The notes beneath the pieces are model-generated. The model was not told the DNA's origin. It was given only the letters and a program-made list of their open reading frames with translations, and ran no database searches. 64,000 nucleotides of DNA from Paenibacillus sp. Soil766 (lineage in GTDB: Bacteria > Bacillota > Bacilli > Paenibacillales > NBRC-103111). Location: assembly GCF_001428105.1 (NCBI RefSeq), contig NZ_LMSJ01000011.1, positions 89,677 through 153,676 on the forward strand, given 5' to 3'. Below, one piece after another: positions 52,964 to 62,427 of this stretch (positions are counted from its first letter, which is position 1; every line of letters starts with the position of its first letter). The translations under genes were made by a program, and so were the position numbers.

Positions 52964-54739
52964 ATGACAACCAAGAAATATGTAAAAAATTATCCGAGAC
53001 CTCAGTTCTTAAGGGATAACTGGGTCGATCTGAACGGAGAATGGAACTTCGGTTTCGATGATGCCAACGCAGGTGAAGCCAATAGGTGGCCACGTAGCTT
53101 TGGCGGAGACCGTAAGATTATCGTTCCTTTCACCTATGAGACGAAAGCTAGCGGGATTGGAGAGGAAGCTCACCATTCCTTCGTCTGGTATAACCGAAAG
53201 CTAGACATTCCATCGGAAGCGGACGACAAGCGAATCGTCTTGCATTTTCAAGCGGTGGACTATATTGCGAAGGTATGGGTAAACGGTGAATGCGTCGGAA
53301 GGCATCAGGGCGGCTATGCGGCTTTCTCGTTCGATATCACGCCCTATGTGACATTCGGAGCTCCGAATGAGCTCACCGTGAAGGTGGAGGACAGCAAGGA
53401 TGCGACTCAACCGCGTGGAAAACAACGATGGGTGGACGAAAACTTCGAGTGCTTCTATGTGCAGACGACAGGCATCTGGCAATCCGTCTGGCTCGAATAC
53501 GTAGACGGGTTACACATCGATTCAGTTAAAATAACGCCAGACCTCGACCGTTCAACCGTTCGTTTCGAGTATCAGGTGAAGGGTGATGTATACACCCAAA
53601 GTGGACTTCGGCTGGAGACGATCATCACCATGAAGGACCGCCAGGTCAAACAGACCAGCCTGACCATCGACCGTCCTTGGCTTTCGCTCGAGGTTGATCT
53701 CGTTCACGAGATGAACGGACCGTGGAAGCGCCGATACTGGTCTCCCGCCCATCCGAATCTGTATGATGTAGAGTTAATTTTATATCGGGATGACGTCGAG
53801 ATCGACCATGTTTATACCTATTTCGGCATGCGGAAGGTATCTATTGAGAAGGGCAAGGTGCTGCTGAACAATGTGCCGATCTATCAGCGGCTAATCCTAG
53901 ATCAGGGATATTGGCCGGACAGCCACCTGACTCCCCCTTCCGAGGAAGCGCTGATCGAGGATATCGATCTGCTGCTGCAGATGGGGTATAACGGTGTCCG
54001 TAAGCATATGAAGATCGAGGATGCCCGATTCCTGTATTGGTGTGATGTGAAAGGCGTATTGGTTTGGTCTGAGATGGCTGCAACCTTCGAATTTAATGAC
54101 AACGCAGTCCAGAACTTCACGTCGGAATGGATGGAGATCGTGCGCCAGCAATACAACCATCCTTCTATCATCACCTGGGTTCCGTTCAACGAATCGTGGG
54201 GGATTGCAAACATCTTCAAGGATCGCAAGCAGCAGCAATTCACCGAATCGATCTATCATCTGACCAAAGTGTTCGACCCGAATCGCCCCGTCGTGACCAA
54301 CGACGGTTGGGAGCATACGGTGTCCGATATATTGACTCTCCATGATTATGTGGAAACGAAGGAGAAATTCCTGGAGCGCTACGCCAGCAAGGACGATATC
54401 GTGGGCAACGAGAGGACATGCAATCAATTCAAGTATGCTCTCGCCGACGGCTACAGCTACAAGGGGCAGCCGATTATCATCAGCGAATTCGGCGGCATCG
54501 CCTTCCAGTCTGACAAGGGCTGGGGCTACGGCAATCAGGAGGCCACCGAAGAGGCGTTCATGAATCGTTTCTGCGGTATTCATGAAGCGATCAAACAGAC
54601 GGACTACATCGTCGGATACTGCTATACACAAATCACCGATGTCCAGCAAGAGATTAACGGACTTCTGACCGAGGATCGTAAGCCTAAAGTGCCGATCGAC
54701 AAGATTAGGGAGATCAATCTGGGTTTTATAGGTAAGTAA
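52964..54739 (+). CDS. GH2-family beta-galactosidase/glucuronidase-like enzyme
   Basis: 591 residues. Sugar-binding jelly-roll domain (residues 5-185; NLNGEWNFGF-like start, AKVWVNGECVGRHQGGY), immunoglobulin-like domain (185-290) and a TIM barrel with NESWG (acid/base Glu410) and IISEFGG (nucleophile Glu508). The usual C-terminal domains of LacZ are absent. No signal peptide, so it is cytoplasmic. AGAGGAGCGG precedes the ATG. The family covers beta-galactosidases, glucuronidases and arabinopyranosidases, and the exact activity cannot be told from sequence. Confidence 0.9.
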   Translation: MTTKKYVKNYPRPQFLRDNWVDLNGEWNFGFDDANAGEANRWPRSFGGDRKIIVPFTYETKASGIGEEAHHSFVWYNRKLDIPSEADDKRIVLHFQAVDYIAKVWVNGECVGRHQGGYAAFSFDITPYVTFGAPNELTVKVEDSKDATQPRGKQRWVDENFECFYVQTTGIWQSVWLEYVDGLHIDSVKITPDLDRSTVRFEYQVKGDVYTQSGLRLETIITMKDRQVKQTSLTIDRPWLSLEVDLVHEMNGPWKRRYWSPAHPNLYDVELILYRDDVEIDHVYTYFGMRKVSIEKGKVLLNNVPIYQRLILDQGYWPDSHLTPPSEEALIEDIDLLLQMGYNGVRKHMKIEDARFLYWCDVKGVLVWSEMAATFEFNDNAVQNFTSEWMEIVRQQYNHPSIITWVPFNESWGIANIFKDRKQQQFTESIYHLTKVFDPNRPVVTNDGWEHTVSDILTLHDYVETKEKFLERYASKDDIVGNERTCNQFKYALADGYSYKGQPIIISEFGGIAFQSDKGWGYGNQEATEEAFMNRFCGIHEAIKQTDYIVGYCYTQITDVQQEINGLLTEDRKPKVPIDKIREINLGFIGK

Positions 54740-54750
54740 TAGCACAAGAG

Positions 54751-54780
54751 AAGACCCGGCGGCCGCCGGGTCCTTCTTAA
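54751..54780 (+). terminator. GC-rich hairpin after the GH2 gene
   Basis: GAAGACCCGGCGGCCGCCGGGTCCTTC holds a perfect nine-pair palindrome ACCCGGCGG/CCGCCGGGT without loop, flanked by GAAG/CTTC. The trailing T-run is short (CTTCTT), so termination may be partial. Confidence 0.6.
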
Positions 54781-54822
54781 ATAAATTGAATTATCGAATT
54801 GGATACAATCGGAGGGAATGAT

Positions 54823-57800
54823 TTGGACAAATCGATGCCTATGACAAAAACAACATGGCAAAAAACGCTCGCGGTCCTCGTATTCACACTTATGCTGCTT
54901 GGCATGATCCCGCCAGCGACTCTTGTGCCGGTTGCTTCGGCAGCGGTGGAAGAGGCGGAAGCACCGAATTTCAATATACCGGCGGGCATTTACTCTGAAC
55001 CGCAAACGGTTACATTAAGCACGTATTCCCAGGGTGCAGTCATTCGTTACACGTTGGATGGAAGCGAACCGACATCAAGCTCTCAGGTGTATACGGAGCC
55101 GATCCCTGTCGATTCCGTTACGCAAATCCGGGCCTATGCCGAAATGCCAGGCGGAACGGCCTCCGCGAAAGTTGAAGCACTTTATGTCATCGCTAATATC
55201 GAATCGGAATGGAGCCATGATTTCAGCCAGTTCAACCCGTCGGATTGGCAGTTGTACGCAGGTAATACTCAACCGACTAACGGCACATGGTCAAATTCCG
55301 ATGGACAGTATGTGGCGAACAAGACGGATGCCAACAAGGCAATGATCGCGGCATTGGCCAACGCTTCTCCGCAGAATTTTGTCATGGAAGCTGACATTAA
55401 TCCTTACAGCAGCACGTTGAATTCAGGATTTGTCTTTCGAGTGACGGAGCCTGGCGCCGGCGCAGACACGATGAATGGTTACTTTGTCGGTTTTGCCGCA
55501 AGCGGTGTGTTAGCGGCTACTAAAATGACACGTGACGGGTCTACGGGCAAATTCACCCAAATTATGCGATTGGATGGGACGAATGGCACGAGCAAGGTTC
55601 CGGTTACGCCCAACGCCAAGAATCGGTTAAAGGTGGTCGGACTAGGCACTACTTATTATGTTTATTTGAATGGGAAGTTTCACTTTAAATTCACCGATAA
55701 GGATCATACCATTGGGACTTTCGGAATAAGAGCCTGGAGCTCAGCTTTGGCTTCGAACCCAACTGGGAATGTAGCTTTTGATAACATAAGAATCCAGTCT
55801 TTGTCAAGCGATCGCATCGCAACGCAAGAGCCGGATCTGTCTTCCTTTACCGTCGATCATTTTGATTCTTCTTCCCATGGAGTAGAATGGTCAGTTTATC
55901 AAGAGGATGCGGGCAAATGGAGTCTTACCCAAAATCCGGGTTATTTGACCATTCAGACAACAGCCACCGATCTCTATCAGGCGAATAATACTTTGAACAA
56001 TGTATTTTTGCGTGATGCTCCAGAGAACTTTGAAATCGTAACCAGTCTGCACGCTCCGATACTACGGAACCATCAACAGGCAGGCTTGATTGTGATGCAG
56101 GATGCCGACAACTTCTACAGAGTGAATCAGGTATGGAATAATACGGCTAAATTCATCGAGACAGGTTCTGAGACGGCAGCCGTGTACACCAGAAATGGCA
56201 TGACTGATCATCCGGGCGGTTTGCAAGTCAAGCTTAAAATCAAGAAGGTCGGAAATCAATACACGAGCTATTATTGGTCAAACGGAAGCTGGGTGCTAGC
56301 GGCTGAACCGGTCAATCTGAATTTGCAAAATATTCAAGTCGGTTTTTATGGAAACAACAATGTTACGCCGACTTATCCGATCAATGTGAGGGTTGACTAT
56401 TTCGGCATCAAGAGTATTGACCCGGCGGATGAGGAGGAACCAGAAGAACCGGAAGAGCCGGAGGAACCGGTGGAACCGAAGGTTATTAGCCTGCCCAATA
56501 CCGGATTAGAGGCCTGGTATAAATTGGACGAGGCTCCACTCAGTTTCTTTGCTATGGACTCCTCGGACTACAATAATCACTCGTATCTTACATATGGTAC
56601 CTGGCTTCCTGAAGGAGGGGTAAACGGCGGCGCCCTTTCATTAAACGGGACAATGGACAGACTTGTCATAAATGGGCCATCCGGTACATTCTTGAGAAAC
56701 GAATTTGACCAACACTCAGCCTCGTTGTGGTTCAAAGCCAATAAGATGGTAGCCAAGCAGGTGCTGTACGAGCGGGGAGGCAATGCAGCCGGCCTGGCTG
56801 TTCAGCTTAATAGCAACAAGCTGGAAGCAGCTGTGGCTTCTGGGACCAATCAGCATGTTCTCTCTGTGGATTTTACCGACAAGACATCGTGGCATCATGT
56901 GCTTGTTACATTTGACAAAGGGGATTTCAAGCTCTATCTGGATGGCGTTCTCGTGGCGCAGAAGGATACGGGCATACCGCTTGTCGCTGCAGCGTTAAAC
57001 GGAGGCGGCATTGGCTGGAGACAAGAAGTGGATGCGTTTGGAGGACCTGCTTCTGGGGCTAATTTCGAAGGACTTATTGATGATGTACGTCTCTACAATA
57101 CCGTCGTTGTGCCGACGATCGGTGTCGTTTCTGCCGAAAGCATCCAATTCAATGAGACCGAATTAACATTGAATCTAGGCCAGACGTATCCGTTGTTCGC
57201 ATCGTTGCTTCCGATCAATACGACAAATCCGGCTCTTGTATGGCAATCCAGCGATCCTTCCGTTGTTCGTATCGATGCCACGGAGTTGTCTAAAGCAAAT
57301 CTGGTGGCGAATTCGACCGGGACGGCAACAGTAAGCGTAGCAACCTACGATGGGAGCTACCGTGCATCCGTTCCTGTTACCGTAATCGCTCCGGAACTGC
57401 AAAGCGTCAAACTGAATCCGATTCGCATCACGTTACCTGTTGGAGTCGATTATGTGATGTCGCCGTTGTATGAGCCGTCGAATGTGGAGCTTCACAATCT
57501 GAAGTGGTCCTCCGACAATACGGCGGTTGCTTCGGTTGACGAAAATGGCAAGGTCACTACCCATGCACCAGGCCGTGCTATTATTCAGCTGGAGACGGGT
57601 GTAGGAGGCATCGGCGGGACGTCTGTTATTATCGTCGAGGAGGAAAAGGAAATCCCTCCCGTCTATTTGATGTCGTATTTCCGCTCCGATATTTCGCAAA
57701 CGGGTCAAAAGGATGAATATTTGCATTTTTCCTATAGTAGAGACGGCCTAAAATGGTACGAATTAAACAACAATCTGCCGGTTGTCGATTTCAAAAGAGC

Positions 57801-60800
57801 GTTGAGAGATCCGTTTCTCGCACAAGGCGAGGATGGCATATGGCGATTGATGTTTACGGCCTCAACCGGAAATACTGCGACAAGCAAAGGTGTAATCAGT
57901 ATGCTCGGCTATGCGGAATCTCAAGATCTGATTAATTGGACCAACTTCAAGATGCTGGACGTCATGAAGGCTTATAAGGATCGAGGCGAAGTCGTATTCA
58001 ATTCATGGGCTCCTGAATGGTCCTATGATCCCGTAAATGAGGAATATGTGATTTATTGGTCCTCCACCGTTGGCGATTTCTCCTCAGGAAACAACAAGCA
58101 TTATTATTTTACGACAAAGGACTGGTTAACCTTCAGCGACGCCAAGTTGTTCTTCGATCCCGGGAAGAAAACGATCGATGCGACGCTGTATCCGATCTCT
58201 GCGGATGAAGAGATTGCCGGACAACGAGTCAGGGATAAACTCGGAATTCCGGAGGACAAAGAGATTCCGGGCAATAACGTTTGGTATATGTTCTTTAAGG
58301 ATGAAACGCCTGAGAATGCAGGAGGAATGCGGAACAGGCAAACATGGTCCGACGATGGCATTACTGGCACCTCGTCCTACCAGGATCCGGTGCACATAAG
58401 CGATTATGTAACTCCATTGAAAACGGAAGGCTCTTCGATATTCAAGGTGGGGGACAAGTGGCATATGGTTTATGACTATTGGTGGGCAGGCAAATTTGGA
58501 CTGAAAACAACGTCCGATATTACCGATCCACTGAAATGGTCGGAAGAAAACTTAGACCTTAGAATCCCGTACAGGGCCAGACATTCGGGAATGTCGTTAA
58601 TCAACAATACAGAACTGTGGAACTTGATTCAGCATTACTCTCTTGAGGCGTTCTATTCGTTCGTCGGCAACGCACAAGATCGCTCCGGTCATCAGTTTGA
58701 CGGGGAGGCTATTGGCAATCCAACATTCGCTTCACCGGAAAGAGGCGCGGGTTATGTTGTGCTAAATGGTGACGGAGATGCTGTCAAGCTTACGCAAGAC
58801 AACCAACCGTTCTATATTCGGACGGTCTCCCTATGGGTCAAAGCGGATGAGACGGATCGTTCGCAAATGCTGTATCACGAAGGGAACAGCGACGGCGGAC
58901 TCGCCCTGAAGCTCGAGGGGAATGAGTTGGTTGCCGGTGTTTCCAAAGCTGGCGTTTTGAAGACGGTAAACACCGACTATGCGGATTCGGAATGGCATCT
59001 AGTAACCGTAGTCTACGAAGAAGGAATTCTGAAGCTGTACGTGGACGGGGTTGAAAAAGGACGATTGGATACCGGTTTCCAGCCGAAGCAATCCAGCTTG
59101 AATCCGAACGGAGAAGACCCGAAATCAAGAAACCCCGAACTGTACGATATCGAGAAAACGTCTTCATTGGCGATGATCGGAACAGGCTCGGCAAATGATG
59201 TATTCGGAACCGTTTCGAGCACAACTTATTTCAAGGGAGCGATCGGGCAAGTTGAAATCTACACGCTTCCGCTGTTCGATCAAGACATCAGTGAATTATA
59301 CAAGAACAGCAAAGAGAGCTACGAGAACTTGATCATCGAAAGAACGATAATCAGTGCATCGGCTTTGCCCGAATTGGAAGTTTCTTATGGTACGCCTTAT
59401 GATCAACTGGATCTGCCAAGCGAAGTGGAAGTCACTTTGGATGACGGAACCAGTTCTACGATTGGTGTAAGCTGGTCGGCAGGCGATTATAACGGTTCGT
59501 CTTCCGGTTCTTATAAGTTAAATGGCACATTGCTGCAGACGGATGGCATCAACAATAAGAATAACGTGCAGGTCCGAATTGTCGTTACGGTAATGGAGTC
59601 AGACGACTCGACAGTTCCGACCGATCCGACTGATTCGTCTGAACCGACACCGACACAGAATCCGTCAACCCAACCGAATCCGGCTAATGCGCAAGTTCGG
59701 GAAGACGGCAGCGTCATTGTCAAATTGACGGCTAAACTAAGTGGGGGAAATGTGGCACAAGTCGAGGCAAGCGCCATCGATTTGGAGCAAGCATTTGCAC
59801 TGGCCCAAAGCGACGCAAACGGGATCAGAAAGATCACCTTGGGGCTTCCTGAAATCGCGAATGCAGGCTCCTTCAGGATTGAATTGCCGACTTCTGCAAT
59901 CTCGGAGGGGAAGTTGACCAGAACCATCGAATTGCAAATGCCTTTCGGAACGGTCACGCTTCCGGAGAACATGTTTAAGCAAGGCGAGGCGGAAGGTTTT
60001 CCGACGATTCAGATGACAATAGGCAAAGCTGACATCTCTGGATTCGAGGAGGAACTGCGCACGAAGATCGGTGATCGACCGGTCGTGGAACTTCAACTCC
60101 ATGCAGACAACAAACCACTGGCTTGGAGCAATCCCGATACCATCGTTACCGTATCGCTCGATTATACACCGACATCCGAGGAGCTTCTTGATCCGGAGCA
60201 TATTGTCGTGTGGTATATAGATAATCAAGGCCATATCCAGTCCGTGCCGAATGGCAAATACAACTGGGAAACGGGCAAAGTGACATTCCGTACAAGCCAC
60301 TTCAGTTCATATGCGGTTGCCTACGTGAAGAAGACGTTTAGCGATCTGGACCGCCATTCGTGGGCTCGTAAACAAGTGGAAGTGTTGGCATCCAAGGGCA
60401 TGATCTCCGGGATATCGGAGGATGCGTTCGCACCGGATCGCGAAATCACAAGATCGGATTTCCTTCTGATGCTTGTTCGGACACTCGATCTGAAGGCGAA
60501 AGTGACTTCCAACTTCGAAGACATCAACAAGGAAGATTACTATTATGAAGCAGTCGGAATCGCCAAAGCGCTCGGCATCGCTTCTGGAGTGGGAGACAAC
60601 ACATTCCAGCCGAAAGCTTATATTTCCAGACAAGATATGATGGTGCTAACCGCGCGTGTCTTACAGAAGTACAATTGGTTAAGTGCTACGAAATCCGTCA
60701 GCAACCTGGATCGATTCAACGATCATCATGAAATCGCGGATTACGCGAAAACCGAACTCTCTTCGCTGGTTGACGCTGATCTGATAACGGGTTCCGAAAG

Positions 60801-60876
60801 CAAGTTGAATCCGCTCGTCAACGCAAATAGAGTGGAAGCCGCTGTATTTCTGTATCGTATTTACAATATGCACTAA
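54823..60876 (+). CDS. Giant SLH-anchored multidomain surface protein
   Basis: About 2017 residues from a TTG six bases after GGAGGG. Order of parts: signal peptide (1-40, ending VASA); chitobiase-like C-terminal domain (46-125, VIRYTLDGSEPT); two concanavalin-like domains (126-326 and 341-532); a Glu/Pro linker (EEPEEPEEPEEP); LamG 1 (556-761); two BIG2-type Ig domains (770-940); a GH43/GH32-like propeller (945-1272; YLMSYFRSD, YSRDGLKWYELNNN, RDPFLAQGEDG, SWAPEW); LamG 2 (1273-1493); a Big_4-like domain (1503-1593); a Pro/Thr linker; a beta module ending YIDNQGHIQSVP; three SLH repeats (1837-2017). The SLH repeats should hold it on the cell wall polymer. Either a catalytic or a polymer-binding role is possible; it sits in the glycan operon. 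Confidence 0.9.
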   Translation: MDKSMPMTKTTWQKTLAVLVFTLMLLGMIPPATLVPVASAAVEEAEAPNFNIPAGIYSEPQTVTLSTYSQGAVIRYTLDGSEPTSSSQVYTEPIPVDSVTQIRAYAEMPGGTASAKVEALYVIANIESEWSHDFSQFNPSDWQLYAGNTQPTNGTWSNSDGQYVANKTDANKAMIAALANASPQNFVMEADINPYSSTLNSGFVFRVTEPGAGADTMNGYFVGFAASGVLAATKMTRDGSTGKFTQIMRLDGTNGTSKVPVTPNAKNRLKVVGLGTTYYVYLNGKFHFKFTDKDHTIGTFGIRAWSSALASNPTGNVAFDNIRIQSLSSDRIATQEPDLSSFTVDHFDSSSHGVEWSVYQEDAGKWSLTQNPGYLTIQTTATDLYQANNTLNNVFLRDAPENFEIVTSLHAPILRNHQQAGLIVMQDADNFYRVNQVWNNTAKFIETGSETAAVYTRNGMTDHPGGLQVKLKIKKVGNQYTSYYWSNGSWVLAAEPVNLNLQNIQVGFYGNNNVTPTYPINVRVDYFGIKSIDPADEEEPEEPEEPEEPVEPKVISLPNTGLEAWYKLDEAPLSFFAMDSSDYNNHSYLTYGTWLPEGGVNGGALSLNGTMDRLVINGPSGTFLRNEFDQHSASLWFKANKMVAKQVLYERGGNAAGLAVQLNSNKLEAAVASGTNQHVLSVDFTDKTSWHHVLVTFDKGDFKLYLDGVLVAQKDTGIPLVAAALNGGGIGWRQEVDAFGGPASGANFEGLIDDVRLYNTVVVPTIGVVSAESIQFNETELTLNLGQTYPLFASLLPINTTNPALVWQSSDPSVVRIDATELSKANLVANSTGTATVSVATYDGSYRASVPVTVIAPELQSVKLNPIRITLPVGVDYVMSPLYEPSNVELHNLKWSSDNTAVASVDENGKVTTHAPGRAIIQLETGVGGIGGTSVIIVEEEKEIPPVYLMSYFRSDISQTGQKDEYLHFSYSRDGLKWYELNNNLPVVDFKRALRDPFLAQGEDGIWRLMFTASTGNTATSKGVISMLGYAESQDLINWTNFKMLDVMKAYKDRGEVVFNSWAPEWSYDPVNEEYVIYWSSTVGDFSSGNNKHYYFTTKDWLTFSDAKLFFDPGKKTIDATLYPISADEEIAGQRVRDKLGIPEDKEIPGNNVWYMFFKDETPENAGGMRNRQTWSDDGITGTSSYQDPVHISDYVTPLKTEGSSIFKVGDKWHMVYDYWWAGKFGLKTTSDITDPLKWSEENLDLRIPYRARHSGMSLINNTELWNLIQHYSLEAFYSFVGNAQDRSGHQFDGEAIGNPTFASPERGAGYVVLNGDGDAVKLTQDNQPFYIRTVSLWVKADETDRSQMLYHEGNSDGGLALKLEGNELVAGVSKAGVLKTVNTDYADSEWHLVTVVYEEGILKLYVDGVEKGRLDTGFQPKQSSLNPNGEDPKSRNPELYDIEKTSSLAMIGTGSANDVFGTVSSTTYFKGAIGQVEIYTLPLFDQDISELYKNSKESYENLIIERTIISASALPELEVSYGTPYDQLDLPSEVEVTLDDGTSSTIGVSWSAGDYNGSSSGSYKLNGTLLQTDGINNKNNVQVRIVVTVMESDDSTVPTDPTDSSEPTPTQNPSTQPNPANAQVREDGSVIVKLTAKLSGGNVAQVEASAIDLEQAFALAQSDANGIRKITLGLPEIANAGSFRIELPTSAISEGKLTRTIELQMPFGTVTLPENMFKQGEAEGFPTIQMTIGKADISGFEEELRTKIGDRPVVELQLHADNKPLAWSNPDTIVTVSLDYTPTSEELLDPEHIVVWYIDNQGHIQSVPNGKYNWETGKVTFRTSHFSSYAVAYVKKTFSDLDRHSWARKQVEVLASKGMISGISEDAFAPDREITRSDFLLMLVRTLDLKAKVTSNFEDINKEDYYYEAVGIAKALGIASGVGDNTFQPKAYISRQDMMVLTARVLQKYNWLSATKSVSNLDRFNDHHEIADYAKTELSSLVDADLITGSESKLNPLVNANRVEAAVFLYRIYNMH

Positions 60877-60911
60877 TCGACAAGCAGACGTCTGCGACTG
60901 GAGGAATTACT

Positions 60912-62348
60912 ATGGTCAAACAGCCGAATATATTATGGATTTGTACGGATCAGCAGCGTTTTGACACTTTGGGATGTTATGGAAATCCTTTTGTCAACAC
61001 ACCGAATATTGACAGATTGGCCAATCGTGGCGTTCTTTTTGAAAATGCATATTGTCAATCAACGATTTGCGCACCGAGCAGGGGGAGCTTTTTGACTGGG
61101 CGCTACCCGAGAACCGTACGCCTTCGCAAGAACGGCCAGGACATTCCGGACAGCGAGGTGCTGGTGACCAAATTGCTGCATGACGCCGGCTATACGTGTG
61201 GTTTGTCCGGTAAGCTGCACCTTACCGCCTGTAACCCGAAGGTGAGCCACGGCACAGAGCGCCGGATCGACGACGGTTACGATATGTTTCACTGGTCGCA
61301 CCATCCGAAGGATGATTGGCCTACCAACGAATATAGCATGTGGCTGAGGGCGAAAGGAAAAACGTTTGAATCGCGACTGGTGGAAGCGTGCAAATATGTC
61401 ACATATGGACCTGATGCCGAGGACCATCAGGCTGCCTGGTGCGCGGAGAAGGCGATTGATTTCATTGAAGCGCACACCGGGAAGGAGCAGCCTTGGTTAT
61501 TTTCGGTCAACATTTACGCCCCTCATCACCCGTTCGATCCGCCGGAAAGCTACCTGCACCGATATCTCGAAAAGCTTGACCAAATACCGCTTCCGAATTA
61601 CATAGAAGGCGAGCTCGATTCCAAAACGAGCTTTCAACGCCACGATCATAAAGGGGCTTACGGTAACCCTAAGCTTTATCCCTTCAATCAAATGAACGAT
61701 TCGGACCATCGCTATTTGACCGCAGCTTATTGGGCCATGGTAGATCTGATTGATGAGCAGGTCGGTGTAATGATGGATGCTTTGGAGCGGACCGGACAGC
61801 TGGAGAATACGATTGTCATCTTCATGTCCGATCACGGCGAGCTCTTGGGCGAACACGGGGTATATTTGAAGGGATCGCATTTCTATGAACCTTCCGTACA
61901 CGTTCCCCTGATTGTCTCTTGGCCGGGAAAATATCAAGAGGGCGTTCGTAGTTCCGCCCTCGTAGAGTTAGTAGATCTCGCGCCGACGTTCTTGGAAGCA
62001 GCCGGCGTTGAACGTTATCACGGCATGCAGGGGAAATCGCTCACGAAGCTGCTCAGCGGCGAAACGGCAGAGCACCGGGAGGATGTGTACTGCGAGAACT
62101 ATGAGACGATAGAGGGCAAGTACGGGAATGGATACAGCTTGATGGTGCGGGACCGCACGCACAAAATCGTCATGTATAATACCCGAGATGAAGGCGAGCT
62201 CTACGATTTGGTGAACGATCCGAACGAATCCGTGAATCTGTGGCATTCAGCCGAACACAGCGCGCTGAAGTTGTGCATGATGGAGCGCTTATGTCACCGG
62301 ATGGCTGAAACAATTGATCCGCTGCCCGAGAAGATCGCTCCGTGGTGA
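60912..62348 (+). CDS. Cytoplasmic type I sulfatase
   Basis: 478 residues. ILWICTDQQRFDTLGCYG supplies metal-binding Asp13 and Gln14, ICAPSRGSFLTG is the C-x-P-S-R signature with Cys53 as formylglycine precursor, GLSGKLHL supplies the Lys/His of the active site, and FMSDHGELLGEHG the later metal residues. No signal peptide. GGAGGAATTACT precedes the ATG. Co-operonic with the giant SLH protein and a second sulfatase. It presumably desulfates oligosaccharides brought in by the importer of this locus. Confidence 0.92.
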   Translation: MVKQPNILWICTDQQRFDTLGCYGNPFVNTPNIDRLANRGVLFENAYCQSTICAPSRGSFLTGRYPRTVRLRKNGQDIPDSEVLVTKLLHDAGYTCGLSGKLHLTACNPKVSHGTERRIDDGYDMFHWSHHPKDDWPTNEYSMWLRAKGKTFESRLVEACKYVTYGPDAEDHQAAWCAEKAIDFIEAHTGKEQPWLFSVNIYAPHHPFDPPESYLHRYLEKLDQIPLPNYIEGELDSKTSFQRHDHKGAYGNPKLYPFNQMNDSDHRYLTAAYWAMVDLIDEQVGVMMDALERTGQLENTIVIFMSDHGELLGEHGVYLKGSHFYEPSVHVPLIVSWPGKYQEGVRSSALVELVDLAPTFLEAAGVERYHGMQGKSLTKLLSGETAEHREDVYCENYETIEGKYGNGYSLMVRDRTHKIVMYNTRDEGELYDLVNDPNESVNLWHSAEHSALKLCMMERLCHRMAETIDPLPEKIAPW

Positions 62349-62427
62349 TGCAGCGGTCCAGATGTTCCTTTGGATACAAGACGAAAGGCAGCAATCCAAG
62401 ATTAGTGAACTGACAGGAGTGATAGAT

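Noticed and set aside
53897..54745. 282-codon reverse frame opposite the GH2 gene
   Set aside because: It lies wholly antisense to a well conserved enzyme whose catalytic motifs are intact, and shows no ribosome site or known family.
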